Notes under the pieces: generated by a model
Database searches by the model: none
The model's input: the letters and a program-made list of their open reading frames with translations, nothing else
What the model was told of the DNA's origin: nothing
Shown: positions 9,112 to 17,990 of the stretch, piece by piece
Position numbering within the stretch: position 1 is the first letter of the stretch
Layout of the letters: each line of letters starts with the position of its first letter
Made by a program: the position numbers and the translations under genes
Origin: Luteococcus sp038433155
GTDB lineage: Bacteria > Actinomycetota > Actinomycetes > Propionibacteriales > Propionibacteriaceae
NCBI RefSeq assembly: GCF_038433155.1
Contig: NZ_JBCDMW010000028.1
Coordinates: 1-64,000, forward strand
Length of the DNA: 64,000 nt
Direction of reading: 5' to 3'

Positions 9112-9987
9112 TCACACCTCGTTGACGGCCCACCAGCTGACCGGGACGGGCGGCTTGCCGCAGCTTTCGGGCAGTTCAAGTTCCGCCGACGCGTGCTTGG
9201 TGACCCGTAGTGACCAGGTGCGGCCGTCGCGATGGGTCACGGTGACCAGGTCCTCGTCGACGGCGAAGTCCACGGCACCGGGATCGGTCTCGCTGGTGCG
9301 GCTGCGCAGCCAGCAGTCGGCCACCCGGGCGGGGCGGGGCAGGTCGGACCGGCCCCGGTCATGCTCCTCATCCAGCGCCAGCAACTTCCCGTCGAGCGCG
9401 CGGACGGCCAGGTCCCCGTCGACGAAGGCCAGCATCTGGCGCGACGGCAGCCCAAGAGCGGTGCTGGCAAAGCGGTGCCCACCCAGATGAGTGGCCTCCC
9501 AGACCCGGCCGGGGAAACGCCCCGCCAGCTCCCGGGCCAGTGGTGCTCCCTTGACGGCACAACACACGTCCCGCTTGCCATTGGTGCAGACCAGCAGCAC
9601 GGGTTCGCAGGCTTCCAGGGGCGACGGGGGAGTGGGCGATTCGGCGACCTCACCCCACAGCTCCAACAGCCCCACCAGCTCCTCCGGCGACTCCAGCACC
9701 GTCGACGCCAGCCACGGAGCCGACGCCGGGCCTGCGCCCACCAGCACCCGTCGCGGACCCTGCTCGTCGGGGTGGGAGAGCGGGTCGCGCACCAGCAACA
9801 GCCGCCCCCCGGCCAGCGCGATGGTGCGCTCCAGCAGCGATCCCAGGTCCGCGTCCAGCCGGGACTGGGTGAAGGCCTTGGCGCCCCACGGGCCCGGCTG
9901 CTCCAACGCCACCCAGAAGTTCGCGTCGGGGGCGGTCCCGAAGGCGGGTACCCGTGCGGCGAGGAATCCGTCGGAGCAGGAAGTCAT
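9112..9987 (-). CDS. Sucrase/ferredoxin-like family protein
   Basis: A 291-residue protein of the Suc_Fer-like family (PF06999), which carries a thioredoxin-like ferredoxin fold. The family signature is visible as LLVCTNGKRDVCCAVKGAP (a Cys cluster) followed by THLGGHRFA. Family members often bind an Fe-S cluster, but the substrate or partner is unknown. Residues 1-120 are less conserved. The ATG at 9987 is preceded by TAGGGT with a 7-nt spacer, which rules out the upstream starts of the same open frame. It is flanked on both sides by copies of the 108-bp repeat. Confidence 0.8.
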   Translation of the reverse strand: MTSCSDGFLAARVPAFGTAPDANFWVALEQPGPWGAKAFTQSRLDADLGSLLERTIALAGGRLLLVRDPLSHPDEQGPRRVLVGAGPASAPWLASTVLESPEELVGLLELWGEVAESPTPPSPLEACEPVLLVCTNGKRDVCCAVKGAPLARELAGRFPGRVWEATHLGGHRFASTALGLPSRQMLAFVDGDLAVRALDGKLLALDEEHDRGRSDLPRPARVADCWLRSRTSETDPGAVDFAVDEDLVTVTHRDGRTWSLRVTKHASAELELPESCGKPPVPVSWWAVNEV

Positions 9988-9994
9988 GCCCTCC

Positions 9995-10000
9995 ACCCTA
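9995..10000 (-). promoter_or_regulatory. -10 element (TAGGGT) of the sucrase/ferredoxin-like gene
   Basis: On the minus strand TAGGGT is followed by 7 nt (GGAGGGC) and ATG. The spacer also resembles a ribosome binding site, but transcription would begin at about the ATG. Confidence 0.5.
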
Positions 10001-10050
10001 TGCGGCCCAATCATCTGCAGTGGGGGCTTGGTCATGGTACTGAGGTTCGT

Positions 10051-10156
10051 TGTCGGGGCCGGAGCCTCGCGGCGCGGTTCCGCGAGGAGACGCGAGCGAG
10101 CGAGCGAGTCGACGAGACGCAGCGCCAGAGGCTGCCGGCCCGGCGGCGGGCCGACC
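10051..10156 (+). repeat. MITE-like dispersed element, copy B
   Basis: It shares the long core from GCGCGGTTCCGCGAGGAGAC to GACGAGACGCAGCGCCAGAG with copy A in opposite orientation, and ends CGGCGGGCCGACC like copy C. It sits between the 5' end of the sucrase/ferredoxin-like gene and the end of the pst operon, and is followed by CCTCGACAAGCTCGGCCGCC (about 10178-10197), a member of the second dispersed motif family. Confidence 0.8.
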
Positions 10157-10264
10157 GTGGAACTGCGGCTCAGGGCCTCGACAAGCTCGGCCGCCGTGGT
10201 TCGGTTCCTGGTCCCGCTTGGGGATCGTGGTTGGGTCAGGCTCGGGGATCTGGCTGAACATGAC

Positions 10265-10295
10265 GGTGCCCCCGCGGGAATCCCGCGGGGGCACC
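10265..10295 (-). terminator. Terminator of the pst operon
   Basis: A perfect 15-bp stem GGTGCCCCCGCGGGA / TCCCGCGGGGGCACC around a single A lies 36 bp beyond the pstB stop. Confidence 0.8.
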
Positions 10296-10330
10296 GGTGT
10301 GGCGACGTGGCTTGCGCCAACGTTGGGGGA

Positions 10331-11107
10331 TCAGCCGAAGCGGCCGGTGATGTAGTCCTCGGTGGCCTTCTCGTCGGGGTTGGAGAAGATCTTCTCCGTC
10401 GCGCCGATCTCCACCAGCTGACCCGGCTTGCCGGTGGCGGCCAGGTTGAAGAAGGCAGTCTGGTCGGACACGCGGGCGGCCTGCTGCATGTTGTGGGTCA
10501 CGATGACGACGGTGAACTTCTCCTTCAGCTCCTGGATCAGGTCCTCGATCGCCAGGGTGGAGATGGGGTCCAGGGCGGAGCAGGGCTCGTCCATCAGCAG
10601 CACCTCGGGCTCGACCGCGATGGCGCGGGCGATGCACAGCCGCTGCTGCTGGCCGCCGGAGAGGCCGACACCGGCCTTGTCCAGACGGTCCTTGACCTCA
10701 TTCCACAGGTTGGCGCCCTTCAGCGAGCGCTCCACCACCTCGTCGAGCTTCGACTTGTTGTTGACACCGTTCAGGCGCAGGCCGGCGGCGACATTGTCGT
10801 AGATGCTCATCGACGGGAAGGGGTTGGGCCGCTGGAAGACCATGCCCACCAGACGACGCACGGCCACCGGGTCCACCCCGTCGCCGTACAGGTTGACGCC
10901 GTCCAGCAGCACCTCACCGGTGCAGGAGGCGCCGGGGATCACCTCGTGCATGCGGTTCAGGGTGCGCAGCACGGTGGACTTGCCACAGCCCGAGGGGCCG
11001 ATGAAGGCGGTGACGGTGCGGGGTTCCACGGTGAAGGAGACGCTGTCGACCGCGTGGAACTTGCCGTAGTAGATGTTGAGGTCCTTGACCTCGATGCGCT
11101 TGGCCAT
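10331..11107 (-). CDS. pstB: Phosphate ABC transporter ATP-binding protein PstB
   Basis: A 258-residue ATPase that drives high-affinity phosphate import with PstS, PstC and PstA. Walker A GPSGCGKST is at 37-45. The signature LSGGQQQRL and Walker B VLLMDEPCSALDP follow, then a switch His in VIVTHNMQQA. Length is normal for PstB. It is the last gene of the operon, 21 bp after pstA, with GAAGGAAG before the ATG. No phoU gene follows in the window. Confidence 0.97.
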   Translation of the reverse strand: MAKRIEVKDLNIYYGKFHAVDSVSFTVEPRTVTAFIGPSGCGKSTVLRTLNRMHEVIPGASCTGEVLLDGVNLYGDGVDPVAVRRLVGMVFQRPNPFPSMSIYDNVAAGLRLNGVNNKSKLDEVVERSLKGANLWNEVKDRLDKAGVGLSGGQQQRLCIARAIAVEPEVLLMDEPCSALDPISTLAIEDLIQELKEKFTVVIVTHNMQQAARVSDQTAFFNLAATGKPGQLVEIGATEKIFSNPDEKATEDYITGRFG

Positions 11108-11128
11108 TGTTGTTCTTCCTTCTCGGGC

Positions 11129-12298
11129 TTACTTCTCTTGGAGCTTGCCCATGCGGGCGATTGCGCGAGCAATGAGGTTGAGGATCATCACGAGCAGTAC
11201 CAGGGTCAGGGCCGCGCCCCAGGCGCGAGTCTCACCGGTGGTGCCCGTCGCAAAGCGACGGTCCTCGTTGATCATGGTCGGCAGCGAGCCCATGTTGGAG
11301 GCCAGCGGGCTCCAGTTGGTGCCGGTGGCAAAGGCCACCAGGATCAGCAGCGGGGCGGTCTCGCCCATCACGCGGGCCAGGCCCAGCACGATGCCGGTCA
11401 GGATGCCGGAGCTGCAGGTGGGGATGACCACCTTGAGGATCGTCTTCCACTTGGGCACGCCCAGCGCATAGGAGGCCTCGCGCAGGCTGTCAGGCACCAG
11501 TTTCAGCATCTCCTCGGTGGAGCGCAGCACGGTGGGCAGCATCAGCAACACCAGGGCCAGCGACGCGGCGAAGGTGGAGCGACCCATCCCGCCGATGGTG
11601 ATCACCAGGGAGAAGACGAACAGGGCCGCGACGATGGAGGGCACACCGGAGAGGATGTCGATGGCGAAGGATACCACCTTGGCGGCCTTCTTGCCCCGGG
11701 CATATTCCACCAGCCAGATCGCGCCCAGCACGGCGATCGGAACGGCGATCAGGGAGGTGATCAGGCCGATCTCCAGGGTGCCGATGATGGCGTGCTTGGC
11801 GCCGCCCACCGAGGAGTTCTGGGTGGCCTGGCCCTCGTCATTGGTCCACCACTGCAGGCTGAAGTTGCGGGCGGTGCCGGCCTCGGCGCCCTGGGGCTCA
11901 CCGATCTTGACGGTGTGCGAGACCGCGGTGGGTTCCTTGCTCTTGCTGATGCCCGAGAGCTTCTCCCCGACGCCGACGTACTTGCCGGATTCGGTGTAGC
12001 GGTAGGCCAGCGGCTCGGCCGGGTTGTCACCGCACTGGGACTGCTCGACGCGGATCCACTTGCTGCCGTCCTTCGTTGCGCAGGTCTTGATGTAGTCCGG
12101 CTGCGCGGAGACCAGCGGGGTGATGCCCTTGACGAAGACGGTGGTGAGGATCCACAGCAGGGGGATGATGGCCAGCAGGCCGGCCAGCCACACGAAGGCG
12201 GTGGCGGACTTGTCCATCATCTGTCGCTTGCCGCTGGGGGTGCGCAGCTGGACGCCGCCCCCCGACGGGGTCTGGGTGTTCTCGACGGCGGTGCTCAT
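11129..12298 (-). CDS. pstA: Phosphate ABC transporter permease PstA, with a large extracytoplasmic insertion
   Basis: The inner-membrane permease half of the Pst importer. It has 389 residues, whereas typical PstA proteins have about 280-300. The first membrane segment (about 32-55) is followed by roughly 115 residues of polar sequence with two Cys (KTCATKDG and SQCGD) before the second segment starting HAIIGTLEIGL. The remaining segments and the EAA loop (LREASYALGVPKWKT) are normal. The extra loop should lie outside the membrane, next to the docking site of PstS. The ATG overlaps the pstC stop by 4 nt. Confidence 0.92.
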   Translation of the reverse strand: MSTAVENTQTPSGGGVQLRTPSGKRQMMDKSATAFVWLAGLLAIIPLLWILTTVFVKGITPLVSAQPDYIKTCATKDGSKWIRVEQSQCGDNPAEPLAYRYTESGKYVGVGEKLSGISKSKEPTAVSHTVKIGEPQGAEAGTARNFSLQWWTNDEGQATQNSSVGGAKHAIIGTLEIGLITSLIAVPIAVLGAIWLVEYARGKKAAKVVSFAIDILSGVPSIVAALFVFSLVITIGGMGRSTFAASLALVLLMLPTVLRSTEEMLKLVPDSLREASYALGVPKWKTILKVVIPTCSSGILTGIVLGLARVMGETAPLLILVAFATGTNWSPLASNMGSLPTMINEDRRFATGTTGETRAWGAALTLVLLVMILNLIARAIARMGKLQEK

Positions 12299-13398
12299 GC
12301 CTTGACCTTTCCGGCGTTCGCGAGGGTACGGGCGATGGCGTTGACGACGAAGGTCAGCACGAACAGCACCAGGCCGGCGGCGATGTACGCACCGGTCTTG
12401 TCCGCGCTGTCCAGCTCACCGGCGCCATTGGCGATCCGGGCGGCGAAGGTCTCGCCACCGTCGAAGATGCTGAAGCCCAGGTCCTGCACCGTGGACAGGA
12501 TGATCATCACGGCGACGGTCTCACCGAGCGCGCGGCCCAGACCCAGCATGGCCGCGGCGGTGACGCCGGAGCGGCCGTAGGGGATCACGGCGGTGCGGAT
12601 CATCTCGGTCTTGGTGGCTCCCAGCGCCCATGCGGCCTCGATGTGGTCCCGCGGGGTCTGCGCGAACACGTCGCGGCTGATCGAGGTGACGATCGGCAGG
12701 ATCATGATCGCGAGCACGGTGGAGGCGGTGAACACGGTGCCCGGGGAGGGCAGCAGGCCCGGCTTGAAGATCGGGATCCAGCCCAGGATCTTGCTCAGGA
12801 ATTCGCCCACCGGAACCAGGGTCGGGCCGAGCACCCGCAGGCCCCACAGGCCGTAGACGACCGACGGCACCGCGGCCAGCAGGTCAACCATGAAGCCGAC
12901 CGTGTTGGCCAGCTTGCCCTTGGCGTAGTGGGTGATCAGCAGGGCGACGCCGATCGCGATCGGCACCGCGATCATCATCGCGATGATCGAGCTGAAGACG
13001 GTGGTCCACAGCAGGCCGGCGATGCCGAAGCTGAAGGCATTGCCCAGGTCCCACGAGTTCGAGGTGAGGAAGTTGGCATTGTTGCGGCCCAGCGCCGGGA
13101 TGGCCAGCGCCAACAGGAAGACCGCGATGAAGCCGACGACGGAGACGATCAGGCCGGCGGACAGGCCGGTGGCACTCTTGAAGGCCAGGTCGGCGCCGCG
13201 CTTGACCTGGTCCAGGTGCACCGGGGCGGTCTCGACGGCGGTGGTGGCGGCCGCCGGCTTCTGGGAAGCGACAGCGCGACGCACGGTGGGCGTCGGGGCC
13301 TCGGCGTGGGGTTCGTGATGGGGTACGAGGTCCGCCGGCGACTCCGTGGCGTCGATGGGCGGCGCACCTCGGCGAGGTTCATTGCCGGGTGTGGACAT
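12295..13398 (-). CDS. pstC: Phosphate ABC transporter permease PstC
   Basis: The second Pst permease, 367 residues. A polar N-terminal extension of about 90 residues rich in Pro, Ala and Thr comes before the first membrane segment (GLIVSVVGFIAVFLLALAIP). The EAA-type loop is HIEAAWALGATKTEM. The ATG at 13398 has AGGGA upstream; the frame stays open 51 bp further but without a ribosome site. A hairpin separates it from pstS, as is usual when the binding protein is needed in excess. Confidence 0.95.
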   Translation of the reverse strand: MSTPGNEPRRGAPPIDATESPADLVPHHEPHAEAPTPTVRRAVASQKPAAATTAVETAPVHLDQVKRGADLAFKSATGLSAGLIVSVVGFIAVFLLALAIPALGRNNANFLTSNSWDLGNAFSFGIAGLLWTTVFSSIIAMMIAVPIAIGVALLITHYAKGKLANTVGFMVDLLAAVPSVVYGLWGLRVLGPTLVPVGEFLSKILGWIPIFKPGLLPSPGTVFTASTVLAIMILPIVTSISRDVFAQTPRDHIEAAWALGATKTEMIRTAVIPYGRSGVTAAAMLGLGRALGETVAVMIILSTVQDLGFSIFDGGETFAARIANGAGELDSADKTGAYIAAGLVLFVLTFVVNAIARTLANAGKVKA

Positions 13399-13456
13399 GG
13401 GATTCCCTGTTCTCTCGGGCTGGCCGTGCTGGGATTGTTCGGTCCTCACAGTGACA

Positions 13457-13494
13457 GGGAGTGACCTTCTCGCCTTGGCGAGAAGGCCACTCCC
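13457..13494 (-). terminator. Intercistronic hairpin between pstS and pstC
   Basis: GGGAGTGACCTTCTCG and CGAGAAGGCCACTCCC pair with one mismatch around CCTTGG. It probably attenuates read-through or protects the pstS message end, so that PstS exceeds the permeases. Confidence 0.7.
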
Positions 13495-13528
13495 GGATCA
13501 ACTGCAGGTTGTCACTGCGTGGCGAGGA

Positions 13529-14707
13529 TCAGGCGATGGCCTTGATGGCTTCCTGCACCTTGGTCTGCATGCTCTTGGGCAGCGGGCCGTAGCCCTCGTC
13601 CTCGAGCTTGCCCTGGGCCTCGTCGGAGGCCATGTAGGTGAGGTAATCCTTCAGCAGCGCGGTCTTGCCGGCGTCCAGGCCCTTCGAGCAGACGATCTCG
13701 TAGGTGACCAGGATGGCCGGGTAGGCGTCGGCCTCCTTGATGTCGTACTTCAGGCCCAGCTTGAGGTCGTGGCCCTTGCCCTTGATCTCGGCGCCCTCGA
13801 CGGCCTTGCCGACGGTCTCGGAGTTCAGCTCCACGGCGCCGCCGCCATTGTCCAGCTTGGCCATGCCCAGGTCATTGGACTGGGCGTAGCTCAGCTCCAT
13901 GTAGGAGATGGCACCCTTGGTGGACTTCACGGCCTCGGCAACGCCCGAGGAACCGTCCTTGCCCTCGCCGGCCTTCATCGGCCACTTCTTGCTGGGCTCG
14001 GCGGTGAAGGCGGCCGGGGCGGCGGCCTTCAGGTACTTGGTGACGTTCTCGGTGGTGCCCGACTCGCCGGAGCGGTAGAAGACGGTGATCTTGTCGCCCG
14101 GCAGGGTGGCGTCGGGATTGACCTTCTTGATGGCCTCGTCGTTCCAGGTGGTGATCTTGCCGGCGAAGATGTTGGACAGGATCTCCGGGGTCAGCACCAG
14201 CTCGTCGACGCCCTCCAGGTTGTAGGCGAAGGCGACCGGGCCGACGACCATCGGCAGGTTCCAGGCCTCGGCACCACCGCAGCGCTTCTTGGCGGCGTCG
14301 GTCTCGATGGTGCCGTCGTCCTTCGGCTTGTCCTTCAGTGCGGAGTCGGAACCGGCCCAGTCAACCAGCTTGGCGTTGAAGTTGGTGATGCCCTTGCCGG
14401 AGCCGGTGGGGTTGTACTCGATGGTGCCCTTGTTGCCGCACTTGTCCTGGTAGGACCGCTTCAGCGAGTCCATGGCGGTCTTCTGGGCGCTGGAGCCCTC
14501 ACCCTTCAGGCTGCCAGCGGGGCAGGCCAGCTGGGCCTCGGCGCCGCCGGGGGCGGCGCTGCCGGCCGCACTGGTGGCCTGGGAAGCGGCGCTGCCGGCC
14601 GCGGAGGCGGCGCTGGTGGCGGTCTCCTTGGCGTCGCCGCCACCGCAGGCGGTGAGGCTCAGGGTGCCGAGGATGGCCACTGCTGCGAACTTGCCGGTGC
14701 GATTCAT
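13529..14707 (-). CDS. pstS: Phosphate-binding lipoprotein PstS
   Basis: A 392-residue substrate-binding lipoprotein of the Pst importer. The signal peptide ends in lipobox LTAC (Cys21), then comes an Ala/Ser/Gly linker to about residue 55. Phosphate-binding signatures are NPTGSGKGI, DWAGSDSAL and FYRSGESGTTENV. The ATG at 14707 begins the signal peptide; the frame is open upstream but non-signal-like. It is the first gene of pstSCAB. A PHO-box-like direct repeat lies about 110 bp upstream, with a candidate -10 (TAACCT, 14781-14786) between. Confidence 0.95.
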   Translation of the reverse strand: MNRTGKFAAVAILGTLSLTACGGGDAKETATSAASAAGSAASQATSAAGSAAPGGAEAQLACPAGSLKGEGSSAQKTAMDSLKRSYQDKCGNKGTIEYNPTGSGKGITNFNAKLVDWAGSDSALKDKPKDDGTIETDAAKKRCGGAEAWNLPMVVGPVAFAYNLEGVDELVLTPEILSNIFAGKITTWNDEAIKKVNPDATLPGDKITVFYRSGESGTTENVTKYLKAAAPAAFTAEPSKKWPMKAGEGKDGSSGVAEAVKSTKGAISYMELSYAQSNDLGMAKLDNGGGAVELNSETVGKAVEGAEIKGKGHDLKLGLKYDIKEADAYPAILVTYEIVCSKGLDAGKTALLKDYLTYMASDEAQGKLEDEGYGPLPKSMQTKVQEAIKAIA

Positions 14708-14806
14708 CGTCACGTTGTTCCTTGTGTGTGTCGCTCTCGCGGCAGCTGCCGCGCGGGAAACCGTGTGCTCCCCAGCCGTCAGGTTAGGGAGGGCACGTGT
14801 CCTGTT

Positions 14807-14835
14807 CAGCGCAACTTGGTTAACGGATGATGAAC
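14807..14835 (-). promoter_or_regulatory. PHO box-like direct repeats upstream of pstS
   Basis: On the minus strand GTTCATC (14829-14835), four bases, GTTAACC (14818-14824), four bases, then a weak third unit TGCGCTG (14807-14813). The 7+4 spacing and GTTNANC units match the PhoP-binding PHO box of actinomycetes (consensus GTTCACC every 11 nt). It lies just upstream of the -35 position relative to TAACCT at 14781-14786. Confidence 0.65.
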
Positions 14836-14875
14836 GTTGCTCCATTGCCTCGGTATTGCGGGGCATTGCCCCAAG

Positions 14876-15757
14876 TCATGCGGCACATTTGTGGGTTTCG
14901 ATGGCCATCGGTTCACCGTCGGAATCCAGATGGACCACCAGGATCTCCGCCGTCAGCATCGGCGCATCCACGATGCCCAGCCCGGCCCGCATGTCCGGGA
15001 TCACCGGCCGGTGGCCGCAGACCGCGACGGTGTTGCCCCGTTCGGCGGTGCGCCGCCGCAGGTCGGCCAGGTAGCGCTCAACCTGCGCCCCGTGGCCCTC
15101 GGCCTCCTCCTCGCTGAGCAGGCTGACGCCGGTGATGGCCAGCCGGTTGCGTTCCGCATAGGGGGTCAGGGTCTGCAGGCACCGGGTGGAGGTGGAGGAG
15201 ATCAGGTCACTGGTGCCGTAGGCGCCCATCAGCGCGCAGATCCGCCGGGCCTGACGGCGCCCCCGGGAGGCCAGCGGTCGCTTGGCGTCGGTCCCCGTCC
15301 AGTGTTTGCGCAGCATCGCCTTGCCGTGGCGCACCAGCAGGATGGTGCCGGCCGACTCCAGCTCCAGCGCCGTGCGGAGAACCGCCACCTCACTGGGATA
15401 GCTCATCTTCTGCATGGCCTTGTCCACCGGCATCCAGACGGCCTTCTCCACCTCCTTGTCCGGGCGTCGGCGACGTTCGGAGTCCACCAGCCCGATCCAC
15501 CAGCGCACCACCTTGTCCCGCTTGCCCACCGAGTACCGGGTGGTGCCCACCGGCAAGCCCAAGTGCACCTTGACGCCGGTCTCCTCATGGACCTCCCGCA
15601 CGGCGGTGGCGGGAGCGTCCTCGTCGGGCTCCGGCTTGCCCTTGGGCAGCGACCAGTCCTTGTAGGTGCCCCGACGCACCAGGAGTACCTGACGCTTGTC
15701 CGGCGCCCCCCGCAGCACCACGGCCCCCGCCGCGGTGATCTTGCCCTTGCTACCCAT
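14876..15757 (-). CDS. mutT1: MutT1-type NUDIX hydrolase / histidine phosphatase fusion
   Basis: A 293-residue two-domain protein. The N-terminal NUDIX domain has the box from G40 to V62 (GKPEPDED, REVHEETG). The C-terminal histidine phosphatase domain starts at LVRHGK (143-147). This architecture is that of mycobacterial MutT1, which hydrolyses 8-oxo-dGTP and diadenosine polyphosphates and also dephosphorylates products. It is next to ppk in mycobacteria too. The ATG at 15757 has AAGGA upstream; the longer open frame lacks similarity. The assignment rests on domain order and context. Confidence 0.88.
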   Translation of the reverse strand: MGSKGKITAAGAVVLRGAPDKRQVLLVRRGTYKDWSLPKGKPEPDEDAPATAVREVHEETGVKVHLGLPVGTTRYSVGKRDKVVRWWIGLVDSERRRRPDKEVEKAVWMPVDKAMQKMSYPSEVAVLRTALELESAGTILLVRHGKAMLRKHWTGTDAKRPLASRGRRQARRICALMGAYGTSDLISSTSTRCLQTLTPYAERNRLAITGVSLLSEEEAEGHGAQVERYLADLRRRTAERGNTVAVCGHRPVIPDMRAGLGIVDAPMLTAEILVVHLDSDGEPMAIETHKCAA

Positions 15758-15820
15758 GGAGTGTGATTCCTTCGATCTGGTCCGGTGATGCGGTTCCGGA
15801 GCCTGCTCCGGATGGGGGAA

Positions 15821-15855
15821 GGACCGGGCACGCCGTGGGGTGGCGTACCCGGTCC
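15821..15855 (-). terminator. Hairpin after ppk
   Basis: GGACCGGGCACGCC (15821-15834) pairs with GGCGTACCCGGTCC (15842-15855) with one mismatch. A second small hairpin TCCGGAGC/GCTCCGGA lies at about 15795-15812. Confidence 0.6.
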
Positions 15856-15872
15856 GGGAGGGGGTTGGGGGG

Positions 15873-17981
15873 TCAGTGGCGACGCTGCGCGGTGTGCTGG
15901 ATCTCCAGTTCCTGCAGGTCAACCAGCGGTTGGCCGTACTCGTCGGTGGTGTGCGGGGTCCACTGGGTGTCCACCAGCTGCCAGGAGACGGTGCCCTCGT
16001 CGAAGGCGGTGGCGAACATCTGCTCGATCTCGGCGATGTGGCGGTGGTTGGTGATCCCCACCATCACCTCCACCCGGCGGTCCAGGTTGCGGTGCATCAG
16101 GTCGGCCGAACCGATGCCCACCGTCGGGTTGCCGTCATTGGCGAACCAGAAGATCCGCGAGTGCTCCAGGAAACGCCCCAGCACCGAGCGCACCCGGATG
16201 TTCTCGCTGAGCCCGGGCACGCCCGGCTTGATGGTGCAGATGCCACGCACCCACAGGTCCACCGGGACCCCGGCCTGGCTGGCGCGGTAGAGGGCGTCGG
16301 TGACGGCCTCGTCCACCAGGGAGTTGACCTTGATCTTGATCCCGGCGGTCCTCCCGGCCTGCTTGTTGGCAATCTCGTTTTCGATCCGCTCGATCAACCC
16401 CTTGCGGATGCTGTGCGGGGCCACCAGCAGTCGTCGGTAGTTGGTCTCCTGGGTCATCCCGGACAGGTGGTTGAACAACCGCGCGACGTCGTCGGTGATG
16501 ATCGGGTTGGACGTGAGCAGGCCCATGTCCTCATACATCCGCGCCGTCTTGGGGTTGTAGTTGCCGGTGCCGATGTGGGCATAGCGACGCAGGCCGTCGC
16601 CGTCGTCGCGCACCACGAGGCAGAGCTTGCAGTGGGTCTTGAGGCCCACCATGCCGTAGACCACGTGCACGCCGTACTTCTCCAGCTTGCGGGCCCAGGC
16701 GATGTTGTTCTGCTCGTCGAAGCGGGCCTTGATCTCCACCACGGCCAGCACCTGCTTGCCGGCCAGGGCCGCCTCGATCAGGGCGTCGACAATGGGGGAG
16801 TCACCGCTGGTGCGGTACAGGGTCTGCTTGATGGCCAGCACCTTCGGGTCGGCGGCGGCCTGCTCCAGGAAGCGCTGCACGCTGGTGGCGAAGGAGTCGT
16901 AGGGGTGGTGCAGCAGCACCTCGCGCTTCTTCAGCGCTGCGAACATGTCGGCGGGCTTGGCGGTCTCCACCTCGGCCAGGTCCGGGTGGGTGATGGGCAG
17001 GAAGTTGGGGTACTTCAGGTCATCGCGGTCCACGTCGGCCAGGCTGAACAGGCCGGTCAGGTCCAGCGGGGCGGGCAGCCGGAAGACCTCCTTCTCCTTG
17101 ACGTCCAGCTCGCTCATCAACAACTCCAGCATGGTGTCGTCGATGTCGTCCTGCACCTCCAGCCGCACCGGCGGGCGGCCCACCTTGCGGCGCAGCAGCT
17201 CCTTCTCCAGGGCGAACAGCAGGTTCTCCGCGTCGTCCTCCTCCACCTCCAGGTCCTCATTGCGGGTGACCCGGAAGGTGGTGTGCTCCAGCACCTGCAT
17301 CCCGCTGAAGAGCTGGTCCAGATGCCGGCTGATGATCTCCTCCAGCGGCAGGAAGCGGCCCTCACCCAGCTTGATGAAGCGGCTCAGGATGGTGGGCACC
17401 TTGACCCGGGCAAACTGGCGCTGGCCGGTGAGCGGGTTCTTCAGCAGTACGGCCAGGTTGATGCTCAGGCCGCTGATGTAGGGGAAGGGGTGGCTGGGGT
17501 CGACGGCCAGCGGGGTGAGCACCGGGAAGATGCGCTCGCTGAACAGCGTGCGCATCTGGTCCTTCTCCGCGGCGGTCAGCTCGTCCCAGCGCAGGATCAC
17601 GATTCCGTTGTCCGCCAGCTGCGGCCGCACCTCGTCGGCGAAGACCCGGGCCTGCTCGGCCACCAGCTCCTGGGCACGGGCCAGGATCGAGTCGTGCAGG
17701 TCCCGCGGCATCTGGCCCGTGACGCTGGGCACCGCGACGCCGGCGTCGATCCGCCGCTTCAGGCCGGCCACCCGCACCATGAAGAACTCGTCCAGGTTGG
17801 AGGAGAAGATGGCCAGGAACTTGGCCCGCTCCAGCAGCGGGATCCGCAGCTGGTCCTTGGCCAGGTCAAGCACCCGGTTGTTGAAGGCGAGCCAGCTCAT
17901 CTCCCGGTCCGAGTAGCGGTTCGACGGCAGCTCGGCCCGACCCTTCGGGGAGTGGTCGGTGAGGTCTTCTGGAGCGTTCAA
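15873..17981 (-). CDS. ppk: Polyphosphate kinase PPK1
   Basis: A 702-residue enzyme that reversibly transfers the terminal phosphate of ATP to polyphosphate. The N-terminal domain opens with DREMSWLAFNNRVL. The autophosphorylated His is H469 in RYAHIGTGNYN, and the second catalytic-domain motif is SLVDEAVTDALY. The start is TTG at 17981, with AGGAG six bases upstream overlapping the mshD stop. This is an unusual start codon but the only one with a ribosome site. Its place beside pstSCAB and mutT1 ties phosphate import to storage. Confidence 0.95.
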   Translation of the reverse strand: MNAPEDLTDHSPKGRAELPSNRYSDREMSWLAFNNRVLDLAKDQLRIPLLERAKFLAIFSSNLDEFFMVRVAGLKRRIDAGVAVPSVTGQMPRDLHDSILARAQELVAEQARVFADEVRPQLADNGIVILRWDELTAAEKDQMRTLFSERIFPVLTPLAVDPSHPFPYISGLSINLAVLLKNPLTGQRQFARVKVPTILSRFIKLGEGRFLPLEEIISRHLDQLFSGMQVLEHTTFRVTRNEDLEVEEDDAENLLFALEKELLRRKVGRPPVRLEVQDDIDDTMLELLMSELDVKEKEVFRLPAPLDLTGLFSLADVDRDDLKYPNFLPITHPDLAEVETAKPADMFAALKKREVLLHHPYDSFATSVQRFLEQAAADPKVLAIKQTLYRTSGDSPIVDALIEAALAGKQVLAVVEIKARFDEQNNIAWARKLEKYGVHVVYGMVGLKTHCKLCLVVRDDGDGLRRYAHIGTGNYNPKTARMYEDMGLLTSNPIITDDVARLFNHLSGMTQETNYRRLLVAPHSIRKGLIERIENEIANKQAGRTAGIKIKVNSLVDEAVTDALYRASQAGVPVDLWVRGICTIKPGVPGLSENIRVRSVLGRFLEHSRIFWFANDGNPTVGIGSADLMHRNLDRRVEVMVGITNHRHIAEIEQMFATAFDEGTVSWQLVDTQWTPHTTDEYGQPLVDLQELEIQHTAQRRH

Positions 17982-17990
17982 CGGGGTCTC

